Assembly (NCBI GenBank): GCA_900545545.1 | Contig: UQZO01000004.1 | Span: forward strand, 62,001 to 126,000 | DNA from: an uncultured Subdoligranulum sp. | GTDB taxonomy: Bacteria > Bacillota > Clostridia > Oscillospirales > Ruminococcaceae | DNA length: 64,000 nt | Direction of reading: 5' to 3' | Shown here: positions 14,985 through 23,651 of the stretch, piece by piece | Position numbering within the stretch: the stretch's first letter is position 1 | Layout of the letters: each line of letters starts with the position of its first letter | Made by a program: the position numbers and the translations under genes | Notes under the pieces: model-generated | What the model was told of the DNA's origin: nothing | The model's input: only the letters and a program-made list of their open reading frames with translations | The model's database searches: none

Positions 14985-15965
14985 ATGTCGCGACGTACGC
15001 CCAAAGATCTGACCCAACGGCTGGAAACCGTCATCAAAACCCTGATTCCCCAGCGCGGGCAAAGTGCCGATGAACTGGGCCCCATGATGCGCGCCATCAA
15101 GGCGGTGCACAGTGTCACCGACAATACCTCCACCTCGCCCGAGGACCTGGAACGCCAGCGCGCCGCCCAGGAACTGTTCGGGCGGCTGGTGGCTCCTTCC
15201 ATCGGCATCCGCAACGACGGCCTGACGGTGGGGGAGGTGCCTGCCGAGTGGGTCAGCCTGGAACATGGCCATGACCGCCGCCACGCTGTGCTCTACTGCC
15301 ATGGCGGCGGCTATACCTGCGGCCAGCTTGCCTATGCCCGCATCCTGGCCAGCAAGCTGGCACTGTGCACCGGGTTCGACGTGCTCTCCTTTGAGTACCG
15401 CCTGGCGCCGGAACACCGTTACCCGGCGGCGCTGCAGGATGCGCTGGCCATGTGGGATTATCTGATGTATATGGGCTACGGTGCGCGGGATGTGATCGTG
15501 GCGGGGGATTCCGCCGGCGGCAACCTGGCGCTGGAACTTTGCCTGAAACTCAAAGCCCAGGGCCGCGCCCAGCCGCGGGGATTGCTGCTGTTCAGCCCCT
15601 GGACCGATATGACGGCCACCGGCAAGAGTTACCGCACCTGCCGCAATCTGGACCCCCTGCTCACCCTGGAATACGTGGAAGCGGTGCGCGCCGCCTACAC
15701 CGGGCCGGACGCCGACTGGGCCGACCCGCGTTACAGCCCGCTGTTTGCCGACCTGCGCGGTATGCCGCCCACGCTGGTTCAGGTGGGCACCAATGAGATC
15801 CTGCGCTCCGACAGTGAACGCCTGGCCGAAGCCCTGCAAAAGGCCGGCGGCTACGCCAAGCTGGAAGTGTACGAGGAATGTTGGCATGTGTTTCAGCAGA
15901 TGCCCATCCATCGCGCCGAAGTGGCGATGGAGTCTGCCGGTCGGTTTGTGCAGCGGCTGATGTAA
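14985..15965 (+). CDS. Alpha/beta hydrolase, hormone-sensitive-lipase-type esterase
   Basis: A 326-residue HSL-family carboxylesterase/lipase. Seen: the oxyanion-hole HGGGY (106-110), an EYRLAPEHRYPAALQD cap-adjacent segment typical of the family, the nucleophile elbow GDSAGG with Ser176, an acidic residue in GTNEILRSD (probably Glu271 or Asp276) and the catalytic His301 in CWHVFQ. Residues 1-85 are a helical extension. It should hydrolyse or transfer short-chain esters in the cytoplasm. The fixed neighbourhood with a condensation-fold acyltransferase suggests making and trimming of an ester-containing lipid or metabolite, which is inference. ATG 14985 follows AAAAAGGAGAC. Confidence 0.88.
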   Translation: MSRRTPKDLTQRLETVIKTLIPQRGQSADELGPMMRAIKAVHSVTDNTSTSPEDLERQRAAQELFGRLVAPSIGIRNDGLTVGEVPAEWVSLEHGHDRRHAVLYCHGGGYTCGQLAYARILASKLALCTGFDVLSFEYRLAPEHRYPAALQDALAMWDYLMYMGYGARDVIVAGDSAGGNLALELCLKLKAQGRAQPRGLLLFSPWTDMTATGKSYRTCRNLDPLLTLEYVEAVRAAYTGPDADWADPRYSPLFADLRGMPPTLVQVGTNEILRSDSERLAEALQKAGGYAKLEVYEECWHVFQQMPIHRAEVAMESAGRFVQRLM

Positions 15966-16001
15966 GCCGCCGCCCGCCCGGGCGAGAAGAAGAGGAGAGC
16001 T

Positions 16002-17252
16002 ATGGCCCAAGCATGGTATAAAGTTGATAACGTTGCCAAGGTGTTTCTGGCAACGACCACCCGCCGCGATCCGCGGGTGTTCCGCATCTGCTGTACACTG
16101 ACAGAGGAAATCGACCCGGACACCCTCAACGAAGCCCTGCGCCGCACGGCACAGGAATGGCCGCAGTTTCAGGTGACCCTGCACCGCGGCCTCTTCTGGC
16201 ATTATTTTGAATCGACCGATCAGATTCCGGTGGCCAAGGAGGAAAACAAGGAACCCTGTGCGCCGCTGTATGTGCCGGAACGCCGCAACCAGCTCATCTA
16301 CCGGGTGAGCTATTTCGGCGCCCGCATCAATCTGGAAATGTTCCACGCCATGACCGATGGCAACGGCGGATTCCTGTTCCTCAAATCCCTGGTGCGCAAC
16401 TATCTGATGCTGCGCCACCCCGGCACGCTGGACAGTGTCCCCACGCCCAACAGCGCCTCGGAGGCAGACCTGGAACAGGACAGTTTCAAGAATTTTTACG
16501 AAGGGACCCGCCGGGCCAGCCAGACCAGGCCGCCCAAAGCCTACCATCTGCGCGGCGCACGGCTGCCCTACGACCAGCTGCAGTATTTCGAGGGGCATCT
16601 CCATGTAAAAGAGGTGCTGGACCGGGCCCGCACGCTGGGGGTATCCCTTAGCAGCTATCTCGGCGCCTCGCTGATGCTGGCCATCTACAGCGAGATGCCG
16701 GCCATGGAGCGGCGCAAGCCTATCTCCATCAGCCTGCCGGTGAACCTGCGCAACTACTACCCCAGCGAGACGGCCCGCAACTTCTTCAACTCAGTTTATG
16801 TCACCCATACCCTGACCGACGGCGACACACTGGAAACGGTGGCGCCGGTTTTTGACGCCAAGCTGAAGGAAATCCTTCACCCGGAGAACATCAAGGCGCA
16901 GATGGATGAGTACGAAAAGCTGGAGCACATGCCTGGCATCCGTCCGGTGCCGCTCTTCATCAAGAATGCGGCGGTGCGGTTCTTCACCCATCTGGAGGAC
17001 CAGCACGTTACGGCGGTGCTTTCCAACATGGGCCGGGTGGATGTGGCCGAAGAACTGCGCCCCTACATCAAGCAGTTTGCGGCGTTTTCCAGCTGTGAAG
17101 GACTGTTCACCTGCGTCAGCTCCTACGGGGACGATCTGGTGCTGGGCACCGCGTCCTCGCTGCGCAGTACCAATGTGCTGCGGCGGCTCTACCGCGGTTT
17201 TGCCAAGGAGGGCCTGGCTGTGACGCTGTATGCAACGGAGGTGGAAAAGTGA
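16002..17252 (+). CDS. Condensation-fold acyltransferase (alcohol acetyltransferase/PapA-like)
   Basis: A 416-residue protein of the CoA-dependent acyltransferase superfamily, resembling alcohol acetyltransferase-like and PapA-type proteins. Seen: FRICCTLTEEIDPDTLNEALRR-like first subdomain, then the catalytic HxxxDG as HAMTDG (His115, Asp119, Gly120) after INLEMF, and a second half with ISISLPVNLRNYYP, SETARNFFNS and VLSNMGRVDV, which are the latch-type strands of this fold. It probably transfers an acyl group to a hydroxyl acceptor. The DUF6320 gene overlaps its stop, so the two products are likely made in fixed ratio. Substrates unknown. Confidence 0.8.
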   Translation: MAQAWYKVDNVAKVFLATTTRRDPRVFRICCTLTEEIDPDTLNEALRRTAQEWPQFQVTLHRGLFWHYFESTDQIPVAKEENKEPCAPLYVPERRNQLIYRVSYFGARINLEMFHAMTDGNGGFLFLKSLVRNYLMLRHPGTLDSVPTPNSASEADLEQDSFKNFYEGTRRASQTRPPKAYHLRGARLPYDQLQYFEGHLHVKEVLDRARTLGVSLSSYLGASLMLAIYSEMPAMERRKPISISLPVNLRNYYPSETARNFFNSVYVTHTLTDGDTLETVAPVFDAKLKEILHPENIKAQMDEYEKLEHMPGIRPVPLFIKNAAVRFFTHLEDQHVTAVLSNMGRVDVAEELRPYIKQFAAFSSCEGLFTCVSSYGDDLVLGTASSLRSTNVLRRLYRGFAKEGLAVTLYATEVEK

Positions 17253-17929
17253 AAACCTGCCCGCATTGTCATATCCAGATCGGCGGCAACGCCGCCTACT
17301 GCCCGCTGTGCCAGAACCGTCTGTCCGGCCCCGATGAGGCCCCCTGGTGGCCCAAGATCACGCCCCGGGTGCGGCGGTACAGCCTGCTGTTCAAGATCAT
17401 TGCGTTTCTGCTGCTGGCCGCCACGGTGGTGGTGATGGCCATTGATTTTCTGCTGGTGGAGAACCCCCACAAGCACGAAAGCCTGTTAATGCTGGTGTGG
17501 GTCATCGCCGTGCTGGTGGTGCTGCGCAGTCTGCTGCGCCGCCGGTATAACGGGCCCCGCCAGGTGTTTTCGCTGCTGCTGCTGGTATCGGCCCTGCTGA
17601 TTTTTACCGACTGGTTCAACGGCTACACCGGCTACAGCGTAGACCTGGTCATTCCCATTCTGTGCAGTGTAACGCTGGTGTGCAACTTTATCTTCGCCTT
17701 CTGGCGCAGCCATTTTACCCAGAATGCTTTGGTGTATATGCTGCTCAACATCGGCGTAGGTATTCTGCCTTATCTGCTGCTGATCTTCCGGGTGGGAACG
17801 GGGCGCATCGATGCCCACAGCATTCCGTGGGTGATTTGCCTGATCATCAGCGCGGTGACCTGCCTGGGCCTTATCATCTTCCAGGGCCGCGCGCTGCGCA
17901 GCGAACTGGAAAAGCGCCTGCATATGTGA
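17249..17929 (+). CDS. DUF6320-type membrane protein with an N-terminal zinc ribbon
   Basis: 226 residues. The N-terminus carries a four-cysteine zinc ribbon (C4, C7, C18, C21; CPHC and CPLC), followed by six or so membrane helices from residue 43 to 215. This matches uncharacterised DUF6320 proteins of Clostridia. GTG 17249 overlaps the TGA of the acyltransferase (GTGA), a strong sign of translational coupling. It could anchor the acyltransferase at the membrane or move its lipid substrate; neither is shown by the sequence. It is the last gene of the operon, with a strong terminator just after it. Confidence 0.7.
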   Translation: MKTCPHCHIQIGGNAAYCPLCQNRLSGPDEAPWWPKITPRVRRYSLLFKIIAFLLLAATVVVMAIDFLLVENPHKHESLLMLVWVIAVLVVLRSLLRRRYNGPRQVFSLLLLVSALLIFTDWFNGYTGYSVDLVIPILCSVTLVCNFIFAFWRSHFTQNALVYMLLNIGVGILPYLLLIFRVGTGRIDAHSIPWVICLIISAVTCLGLIIFQGRALRSELEKRLHM

Positions 17930-17935
17930 TAGAAA

Positions 17936-17976
17936 AACAAACCGCCCTGTGTCCGGCCGGACACAGGGCGGTTTTG
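17936..17976. terminator. Bidirectional terminator between the DUF6320 gene and tyrA
   Basis: AACCGCCCTGTGTCC and GGACACAGGGCGGTT form a 15-bp stem. TTTTG follows on the plus side and TTTGTTTTT on the minus side, so it ends both the acyltransferase operon and the aromatic operon. Confidence 0.9.
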
Positions 17977-17983
17977 CTGTTTG

Positions 17984-18838
17984 TTATCGTTTGTCAAAGG
18001 CTTCCCGGCGTTTGGTGGAAAGACGGAACATCTCTTCCAGTCCGTCCCGGTCATCCTCCACCAGTTTCTGCCGCATGGAGAGCAGGGCGTTGGTGAACAT
18101 GTCAATTTCCGAGATCAGGTTATCCTTGTTCCATAAGAACAGTTCTGCCCACATTTTGTCGTTGATACGCGCAATGCGGGTGAGGTCCCGGAAGGAATCG
18201 CCGGTGTAGCAGGCCAGCTCGGAATTGTCCGAAGCGCACATCAGGCTCACGGCGATGGCGTGGCACAGCTGGCTTACATAGCCGATCATGTGATCGTGCT
18301 CGGCGGGCGTCAGCTCGCTGATGCGCTTGAAGCCCAGCGTTTCGGCCAGTGCACGGCACCAGTCGATGCCGGCCCGGGTATTGCGGGCGGTGGGGGTGAT
18401 GATGAAGTTGGCCGGGGCAAAATCCACCTCGGCGCTGTGGGCAATGCCGCTGGTCTCCCGCCCGGCCATGGGGTGGCTGGCGATGAATTCCACCCCTTCG
18501 GGCAGCATCTCCTGGATGGGTTCCACCACACCGCGCTTGACGCCCGAAACATCGGTCACCAGCGTGCCGGGGCGCAGCAGGGCGCCGTATTCCCGCACCC
18601 AGTCCAGCAGTACCGTGGGGTAAAGGCCGAAGATCACACAGTCAGCGCCCTTTACCAGATCGGCAAAATCCTCGGTCTTGCCGGCCTGGATATAGCCATG
18701 GATCAGCGCGTAGTCCAGCGTTGAACGGCTGTGGGTGATGCCGGTCACATGGTAGCCCTTCTGGCTCAATACCTGGGCGTACTTGCCGCCCAGCAGACCC
18801 AGGCCCACGATCAGGTAGGTTTTGCTTTTGTCTAACAT
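17984..18838 (-). CDS. tyrA: Prephenate dehydrogenase
   Basis: A 284-residue monofunctional prephenate dehydrogenase, oxidising and decarboxylating prephenate to 4-hydroxyphenylpyruvate for tyrosine. Seen: an N-terminal Rossmann motif YLIVGLGLLGGKYA, DVSGVKRGVVEPI, the substrate-binding ASHPMAGRE with the catalytic-region His and Gly, PANFIITP, and a helical C-terminal half with AEHDHMIGYVSQLCHAIAVSL (HDxxIxxxSHLPH-like region, degenerate here). No ACT domain follows, so feedback by tyrosine through that domain is not expected. It is the last gene of the aromatic operon, 17 bases after aroA, and ends at the shared terminator. Confidence 0.93.
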   Translation of the reverse strand: MLDKSKTYLIVGLGLLGGKYAQVLSQKGYHVTGITHSRSTLDYALIHGYIQAGKTEDFADLVKGADCVIFGLYPTVLLDWVREYGALLRPGTLVTDVSGVKRGVVEPIQEMLPEGVEFIASHPMAGRETSGIAHSAEVDFAPANFIITPTARNTRAGIDWCRALAETLGFKRISELTPAEHDHMIGYVSQLCHAIAVSLMCASDNSELACYTGDSFRDLTRIARINDKMWAELFLWNKDNLISEIDMFTNALLSMRQKLVEDDRDGLEEMFRLSTKRREAFDKR

Positions 18839-18855
18839 CGTATCACGCCCAAACT

Positions 18856-20139
18856 TTACTCAAATTCCACTTTGGCGCCCAAGCCCCGCAGGGTATCCCA
18901 GAAGGCGGGCCAGCTCTTGTTCACGGCCTCGGCGCCCGAAATCAGGGCGGGCAGGCCGGAACCGCAGGCCGCCACCGCCAGCGCCATTACGATGCGGTGA
19001 TCGTTGTGGCCGTAGAGGGTGCCGTTGGGGGCGTGCAGTGCCACGCCGGTGATATGCACCTCATCGCCGTCCACCTCAATGCGGGCACCCATCTTTTTCA
19101 GCTCGGCCTGCATCGACTCAATGCGGTCGGATTCTTTCAGGCGCAGCCGCCCCGCATTGCGGATGACCGTCTCGCCGCTGCAAAAGCAGCCCAGTGTGAA
19201 GAGCACCGGCCCCAGGTCGGGGCAGTCGGCCAGGTCGATCTCGGTGGCGCGCAGCAGGCTGCGGGAGAACTTGTACCCGCCCTCCACGGCTTTGAATTTG
19301 CCGCCGCAGCGTTGCAAAATTTCCAGAATAGCTTTGTCGCCCTGCTGACTGGCGGGGTTGAGCCCCGTCACGGTGATACCGCCGATCACGCAGCCCAGCA
19401 CCGCCAGAAAAGCCGCCTGGCTGTAGTCGCCCTCCACGGCAAAATCGCTGGCAGTGTACCGCTGCGGTGCGGCAATGCGGTAGATCACGCTGCCGTTTTT
19501 GCGGGCACGGGCCGTGACCTTGATGCCGAACTGCTGCATGGCCGCCACCGTCAGGTCCACGTAGGAGCGGCTTTCGTAGGGGGGCGGCACCTCGATGGTG
19601 CTCTCGGATTCCATCAGCGGCGCGGCAAACAGCAGGCCGCTGATGAACTGGCTGGAAACATCTCCCGGCAGGGTGAAGCCACCGGGGCGCAGCCGCCCGA
19701 AGATCGTAATGCCCTCGGGGGTCTGCTCAAAGCGCAGGCCCTGGCGGTCAAACAGCATCTGATACACGGCCTGGGGGCGGTCAAACAATCGCCCGGTGCC
19801 GGTAAAACGGACCTTCTGGGCCGTCAGGCTGAACAGCGGGATCATGAACCGCAGGGTGGAGCCGCTTTCGTTGCAGAAAACCGGCCGCGTTACCGTCACA
19901 AAACCGCTGGCGTTGCCCCTGCCGGTGATGGTCACGGCGTTGGCTTCCTCCTGGATTTTGGCGCCCAGCTGGGCCGCCGCACCCAGGGTGGCGCGGATAT
20001 CCTGGCTGTATTCAATGTTGGTGATATGGCTTACGCCGTCGGCCAGCGCCGCACAGAGAACGGCGCGGTGGGCAGCACTTTTGCTGGGCGGTACGGTGGC
20101 CGTGCCGCTCAGACGGCTGACATACAGGCGCGCGTCCAC
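18856..20139 (-). CDS. aroA: 3-phosphoshikimate 1-carboxyvinyltransferase (EPSP synthase)
   Basis: About 427 residues, normal for EPSP synthase, which joins phosphoenolpyruvate to shikimate 3-phosphate. Seen: PPSKSAAHRAVL (substrate Lys), CNESGSTLRFMIPL in the PEP-binding region, SSQFISGLLFAAPLM, EGDYSQAAFLAVLG, GPVLFTLGCFCSGET and the RLRLKESDRI motif, with NDHRIVMALAVAA near the end. The region around CNESGSTLR departs from the class I GNAGTAMRP sequence and looks class II-like. Start GTG 20139 begins two bases after the aroF stop, with GGGAG inside aroF as the ribosome site, so translation is coupled. Confidence 0.94.
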   Translation of the reverse strand: MDARLYVSRLSGTATVPPSKSAAHRAVLCAALADGVSHITNIEYSQDIRATLGAAAQLGAKIQEEANAVTITGRGNASGFVTVTRPVFCNESGSTLRFMIPLFSLTAQKVRFTGTGRLFDRPQAVYQMLFDRQGLRFEQTPEGITIFGRLRPGGFTLPGDVSSQFISGLLFAAPLMESESTIEVPPPYESRSYVDLTVAAMQQFGIKVTARARKNGSVIYRIAAPQRYTASDFAVEGDYSQAAFLAVLGCVIGGITVTGLNPASQQGDKAILEILQRCGGKFKAVEGGYKFSRSLLRATEIDLADCPDLGPVLFTLGCFCSGETVIRNAGRLRLKESDRIESMQAELKKMGARIEVDGDEVHITGVALHAPNGTLYGHNDHRIVMALAVAACGSGLPALISGAEAVNKSWPAFWDTLRGLGAKVEFE

Positions 20140-20141
20140 CC

Positions 20142-21158
20142 TTACATCTCCCGGCCGATGGCAGCGGCGACCTTGCGGCACATGGCAATGGTCTCGGCAA
20201 ACTTATCGGGTTTCAGGCACTGGGCGCCGTCACTCCAGGCGCACTGCGGGTTGTCGTGCACCTCGATCTCCAGACCGTCGGCACCGGCGGCCACGGCGGC
20301 AATGGCCATGCTTTCCACGTACTTGTAGTCGCCGGTGGCATGGCTGGGGTCCACGATGATGGGCAGATGGGTCTTTTCCTTCACCACGGGCACGGCGGAA
20401 AGGTCCAGCGTGTTGCGGGTGGCGCGCTCAAAGGTGCGGATGCCGCGCTCGCAGAGGATGACGTTCTCGTTGCCGCCGGCCATGATGTACTCGGCGGACA
20501 TGATCCACTCCTCGATGGTGTTGGCCAGGCCGCGCTTGAGCAGCACCGGTTTGTGCATCTTGCCTACGGCCTTCAGCAGCTGGAAGTTCTGCATGTTGCG
20601 GGCGCCGATCTGCACCACGTCCACATACTCTTCGAACTCGTCAATGTGGGCTTCGTCCATCAGTTCACTGACGATGGGCAGGCCGGTGGCTTCCCGGGCC
20701 TTGACCATGTCCAGAATCCCCTCGGTGCCCAGACCCTGGAAGGAGTAGGGGCTGGTGCGGGGCTTGTAGGCGCCGCCGCGGATGAAGTTGGCACCGCCCG
20801 CCTTGACGAGCTGGGCCATCTTGATCATGTGTTCTTCGCCTTCCACGCTGCAGGGACCGGCCATCACGGCGATGGGGGCATGGCCGCCTATTTTGGTGCC
20901 GTTGACATCCACCACGGTATCTTCGGGGTGGAACAGACGGTTGGCGCGCTTGTAGGGGGCCGAAACACGGGTCACGTTTTCAACCCAGGGGTTGGCCAGC
21001 ACGTCCTTTTCGGCGATCTTGGTGGTATCGCCCACCAGACCGAAGACGTTGTAATCGGTGCCGCGGATCAGTGTGACCGAAAGGCCCTGCTTTTCGAAGC
21101 TGTCGATGATGCGGTCCAGTTCGGATTGCGGCGTACCCTTTTTGGTGGAAATAATCAT
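20142..21158 (-). CDS. aroF: 3-deoxy-7-phosphoheptulonate synthase (DAHP synthase, type I beta)
   Basis: 338 residues. Catalyses the first committed step, PEP plus erythrose 4-phosphate to DAHP. Residues 1-70 are a ferredoxin-like N-terminal regulatory domain (IISTKKGTPQSELDRII), as in the type I-beta enzymes of Thermotoga. The barrel follows, with VMAGPCSVEG, GGAYKPRTSPYSFQGLG, VQIGARNMQNF, LLKRG, and the metal and phosphate motifs ILCERGIRTFE and VDPSHATGD. The Cys in AGPCSVE and His in SHATGD are the metal ligands. Feedback control through the N-terminal domain is likely but its ligand cannot be read. Own ATG 21158 with AAAGAGGTTTCC upstream. Confidence 0.95.
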   Translation of the reverse strand: MIISTKKGTPQSELDRIIDSFEKQGLSVTLIRGTDYNVFGLVGDTTKIAEKDVLANPWVENVTRVSAPYKRANRLFHPEDTVVDVNGTKIGGHAPIAVMAGPCSVEGEEHMIKMAQLVKAGGANFIRGGAYKPRTSPYSFQGLGTEGILDMVKAREATGLPIVSELMDEAHIDEFEEYVDVVQIGARNMQNFQLLKAVGKMHKPVLLKRGLANTIEEWIMSAEYIMAGGNENVILCERGIRTFERATRNTLDLSAVPVVKEKTHLPIIVDPSHATGDYKYVESMAIAAVAAGADGLEIEVHDNPQCAWSDGAQCLKPDKFAETIAMCRKVAAAIGREM

Positions 21159-21192
21159 GAAGGAAACCTCTTTCTAACGATTTTATACAACA

Positions 21193-22452
21193 TTACAGCA
21201 GTGTGTCGGATTCAAACAGCTGAACGGCAGCCTGTACCACGGCGTTCAGCGTGGTGGAATTGTCCAGCACGGCGTCGGAAGCATCCCGGTAAAGCGGTGT
21301 GCGTTCGGCCTGCAGCTGTTTGAGGGCGGCGCCCCCCTGGGAGAGCGGCCGTCCGCGGGTGGCCAGTTTGCCCAAGGGGCGCTGGACCCACAGCACGCAG
21401 CCGTTCTGGCGCAGTGCGTGCACATTGGCGGGCGTCTTGATGATGCCGCCGCCGCAGGCAATGACCTGCCCGGTCCGTTTGCCGATATCGGCCAGCGTTT
21501 CCGCCTCATAGCGGCGGAACGCCTCCTCGCCTTCGCGGGCAAAGATGTCGGGGATATTATTGCCGGTGCGGCGCTCGATTTCCTCGTCCAGATCGACGAA
21601 GGTCTTGTTCAGCCGTTTGGCCAGCGCGGCGCCGATGGTGGATTTGCCGCACCCCGGCATGCCGATGAGAGAAATGTTGGCCAGCTGATGCTGCAGCCGG
21701 CGGCTGGCGGTGGGGATCACGCTGTCGGTGGCAAAGAAGCGCCCGGTAAAATACTGGGCGGCATAAACGGCCTGGGCCACCAGCATCTCAAAACCGCCGG
21801 CGGTCTTGATGCCGTGTTCTGCAGCGCGCAGCAGCAGCTCGGTGCGGAAGGGGTTGTACACCACGTCCAGCACCGCTTCCAGCGCGGGGAAGGCGGTGGG
21901 GTCCAGCATGCACTGGCCCACGTTGGGGTACATGCCGCAGGGGGTGGTGTTTACGATGATCTGTACATCCTGGCGGCGCATGGCCTCGTTGTAGGTCAGC
22001 GCACCGTATTTGCCGGTGCGGCTGGCCGTCAGGATGGTCTGGGCGCCGCCGTCACGGCAGACGGCCTCCACGGTGGAGTGGGTGCCGCCGGTACCCAGAA
22101 TCAGCACGGTCTTGCCCGCAAAGTCCACATCGTGCACGCGGGCCAGGTAGGCAAAACCGGTATAGTCGGTGTTGTAGCCGTACAGCTTGCCGCCCCGGTT
22201 TACAATGGTGTTTACGGCACCGATCTCCTTGGCTTTGGGGTCGATGACATCGCAGTAGGGAATGACCAGCTGCTTGTAGGGAATGGTTACATTGATGGCC
22301 GTAAAAGCGCGCTTTTCCATAAAGGCGCGGGCTTCGGCCTCGGTGGGCAGCGGAATCAGTTCGTACTGATATCCGGCCAGCTGCTCATGGATGATCTTGG
22401 AATAGCTGTGCCCCAGCTTGGCACCAATCAGACCATACAACGTTTGTTCCAT
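21193..22452 (-). CDS. aroE-aroK: Shikimate dehydrogenase-shikimate kinase fusion
   Basis: 419 residues covering two successive steps. Residues 1-245 are AroE: KLGHSYSKIIHE (substrate-binding Ser/His area), NVTIPYK with catalytic Lys60, NTDYTGF with Asp96, and an NADP Rossmann loop ILGTGGTHSTVEAV. Residues 258-419 are AroK: Walker A GMPGCGKS (264-271), VDLDEEIERRTG, FRRYEAETL, the substrate loop ACGGGII, and the lid RGRPLSQ. It reduces dehydroshikimate and then phosphorylates shikimate. Fusing the two may channel shikimate, which is inference. It starts six bases after aroC. No separate aroK is in the window. Confidence 0.94.
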   Translation of the reverse strand: MEQTLYGLIGAKLGHSYSKIIHEQLAGYQYELIPLPTEAEARAFMEKRAFTAINVTIPYKQLVIPYCDVIDPKAKEIGAVNTIVNRGGKLYGYNTDYTGFAYLARVHDVDFAGKTVLILGTGGTHSTVEAVCRDGGAQTILTASRTGKYGALTYNEAMRRQDVQIIVNTTPCGMYPNVGQCMLDPTAFPALEAVLDVVYNPFRTELLLRAAEHGIKTAGGFEMLVAQAVYAAQYFTGRFFATDSVIPTASRRLQHQLANISLIGMPGCGKSTIGAALAKRLNKTFVDLDEEIERRTGNNIPDIFAREGEEAFRRYEAETLADIGKRTGQVIACGGGIIKTPANVHALRQNGCVLWVQRPLGKLATRGRPLSQGGAALKQLQAERTPLYRDASDAVLDNSTTLNAVVQAAVQLFESDTLL

Positions 22453-22458
22453 AGCGGT

Positions 22459-23589
22459 TCACATCCTTTCCACAGGGTTGGGGGTGGGTAGGCCGTGTTT
22501 CTGGGCCAGGGTGCCGTAGCGCACCGTCAACAGGTCCAGCAGGCCAAAAGCGGTAAGGGTATTCTGTACCACGGCGGCCCGGGGTACAATGCAGGGGTCG
22601 TGGCGGCCCTTGATCTGCAAAAGCGCATCTTGCTGCGCTATATAATCCACGGTATGCTGTTCTTTATAGATGCTGGGGGTGGGTTTCAGCACGGTGCGGA
22701 ACACCAGCGGCATGCCGTTGGTGATGCCGCCGTTGATGCCGCCGTTGCGGTTGGTGGCGGTGGCTACCTTGCCGTCTCGCATGGTGAAAGGATCGTTGGC
22801 TTCGCTGCCGCGCATATCCGCAAAGCGGAACCCGGCCCCGAATTCCAGCCCCTTGCAGGCGGGAATGGCAAACATCAGGTGGGCCAGTTCGCTTTCCACA
22901 CTGTCAAACCAGGGCTCGCCGATGCCGGCGGGCAGCCCGGTGACGATGGTTTCCAGAATACCGCCCACGCTGTCGCCCTCGCTTCCGGCGGCCCGGATGG
23001 CTTCCTGCATGGCGGCTTCCTTGCCGGGGTCCAGCAGGGCAAAGTGGCCGGGTTCCGGTTCCGGCATCACCAGACCGGCGGCGCTGGAAAGGGGCGCATC
23101 CTCAATGCCCGCGCAGGAGGCGATGTGGGTGTATACCCGGATGCCCAGCGTTTTCAGTACGCTTTCGCACAACGCCCCGGCGGCCACCGAGGCGGCTGTG
23201 ATGCGGCCGGAAAAATGTCCGCCGCCCCGGGCGTCCTGCCAGCCCTCGTATTTGGCGTAGGCCGTGTAATCGGCGTGGCCGGGGCGCAGCAGGTCGGCGG
23301 TTTTGGCGTAATCGCCGCTGCGGGTGTTCTGGTTACGGATCATCAGCGTGATGGCGGTACCGGTAGTGTGGCCCTGGTACACGCCGGAAAGAAATTCCAC
23401 GGCGTCGGCCTCGGTGCGTGCTGTGGAAAGACCGTCGCCGCGGGCGCGGCGGCGGTCCATCGCGACGGCGATGGCGGCCTCATCCACCGGCAGACCGGCG
23501 GCCAGGCCATCCAGCACCGCACCCACGGCAGGGCCGTGGCTTTCTCCGAAAATCGTCAGGCTGATCGCATTGCCAAAGGTGTTTTTCAT
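22459..23589 (-). CDS. aroC: Chorismate synthase
   Basis: A 376-residue FMN-dependent enzyme eliminating phosphate from EPSP to give chorismate. Seen: the N-terminal signature GESHGPAVGAVLDGLPAG-like block (here GESHGPAVG), RRRARGDGLSTARTEAD, signature 2 DARGGGHFSGRITA, GDSVGGILE, the third signature area GSEANDPF, NRNGGINGGITNGMPLVFR and GRHDPCIVPRAAVV. Start ATG 23589 matches the family N-terminus; the frame is open further upstream but lies over aroB. It sits 62 bases after aroB and six bases before aroE-aroK. Confidence 0.95.
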   Translation of the reverse strand: MKNTFGNAISLTIFGESHGPAVGAVLDGLAAGLPVDEAAIAVAMDRRRARGDGLSTARTEADAVEFLSGVYQGHTTGTAITLMIRNQNTRSGDYAKTADLLRPGHADYTAYAKYEGWQDARGGGHFSGRITAASVAAGALCESVLKTLGIRVYTHIASCAGIEDAPLSSAAGLVMPEPEPGHFALLDPGKEAAMQEAIRAAGSEGDSVGGILETIVTGLPAGIGEPWFDSVESELAHLMFAIPACKGLEFGAGFRFADMRGSEANDPFTMRDGKVATATNRNGGINGGITNGMPLVFRTVLKPTPSIYKEQHTVDYIAQQDALLQIKGRHDPCIVPRAAVVQNTLTAFGLLDLLTVRYGTLAQKHGLPTPNPVERM

Positions 23590-23651
23590 CGGACAGGGTC
23601 CTTTCACAAGGGAAAACGGGTCTGCCGCCCGGTGGGCAGCAGACAAACGAG

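Noticed and set aside
13887..16604. Long minus-strand open frame of about 900 codons
   Set aside because: It lies opposite the GT8-like, esterase and acyltransferase genes. The translation is His/Gln/Arg/Gly-rich with no domain, and it arises from third-position GC bias of the true plus-strand genes.
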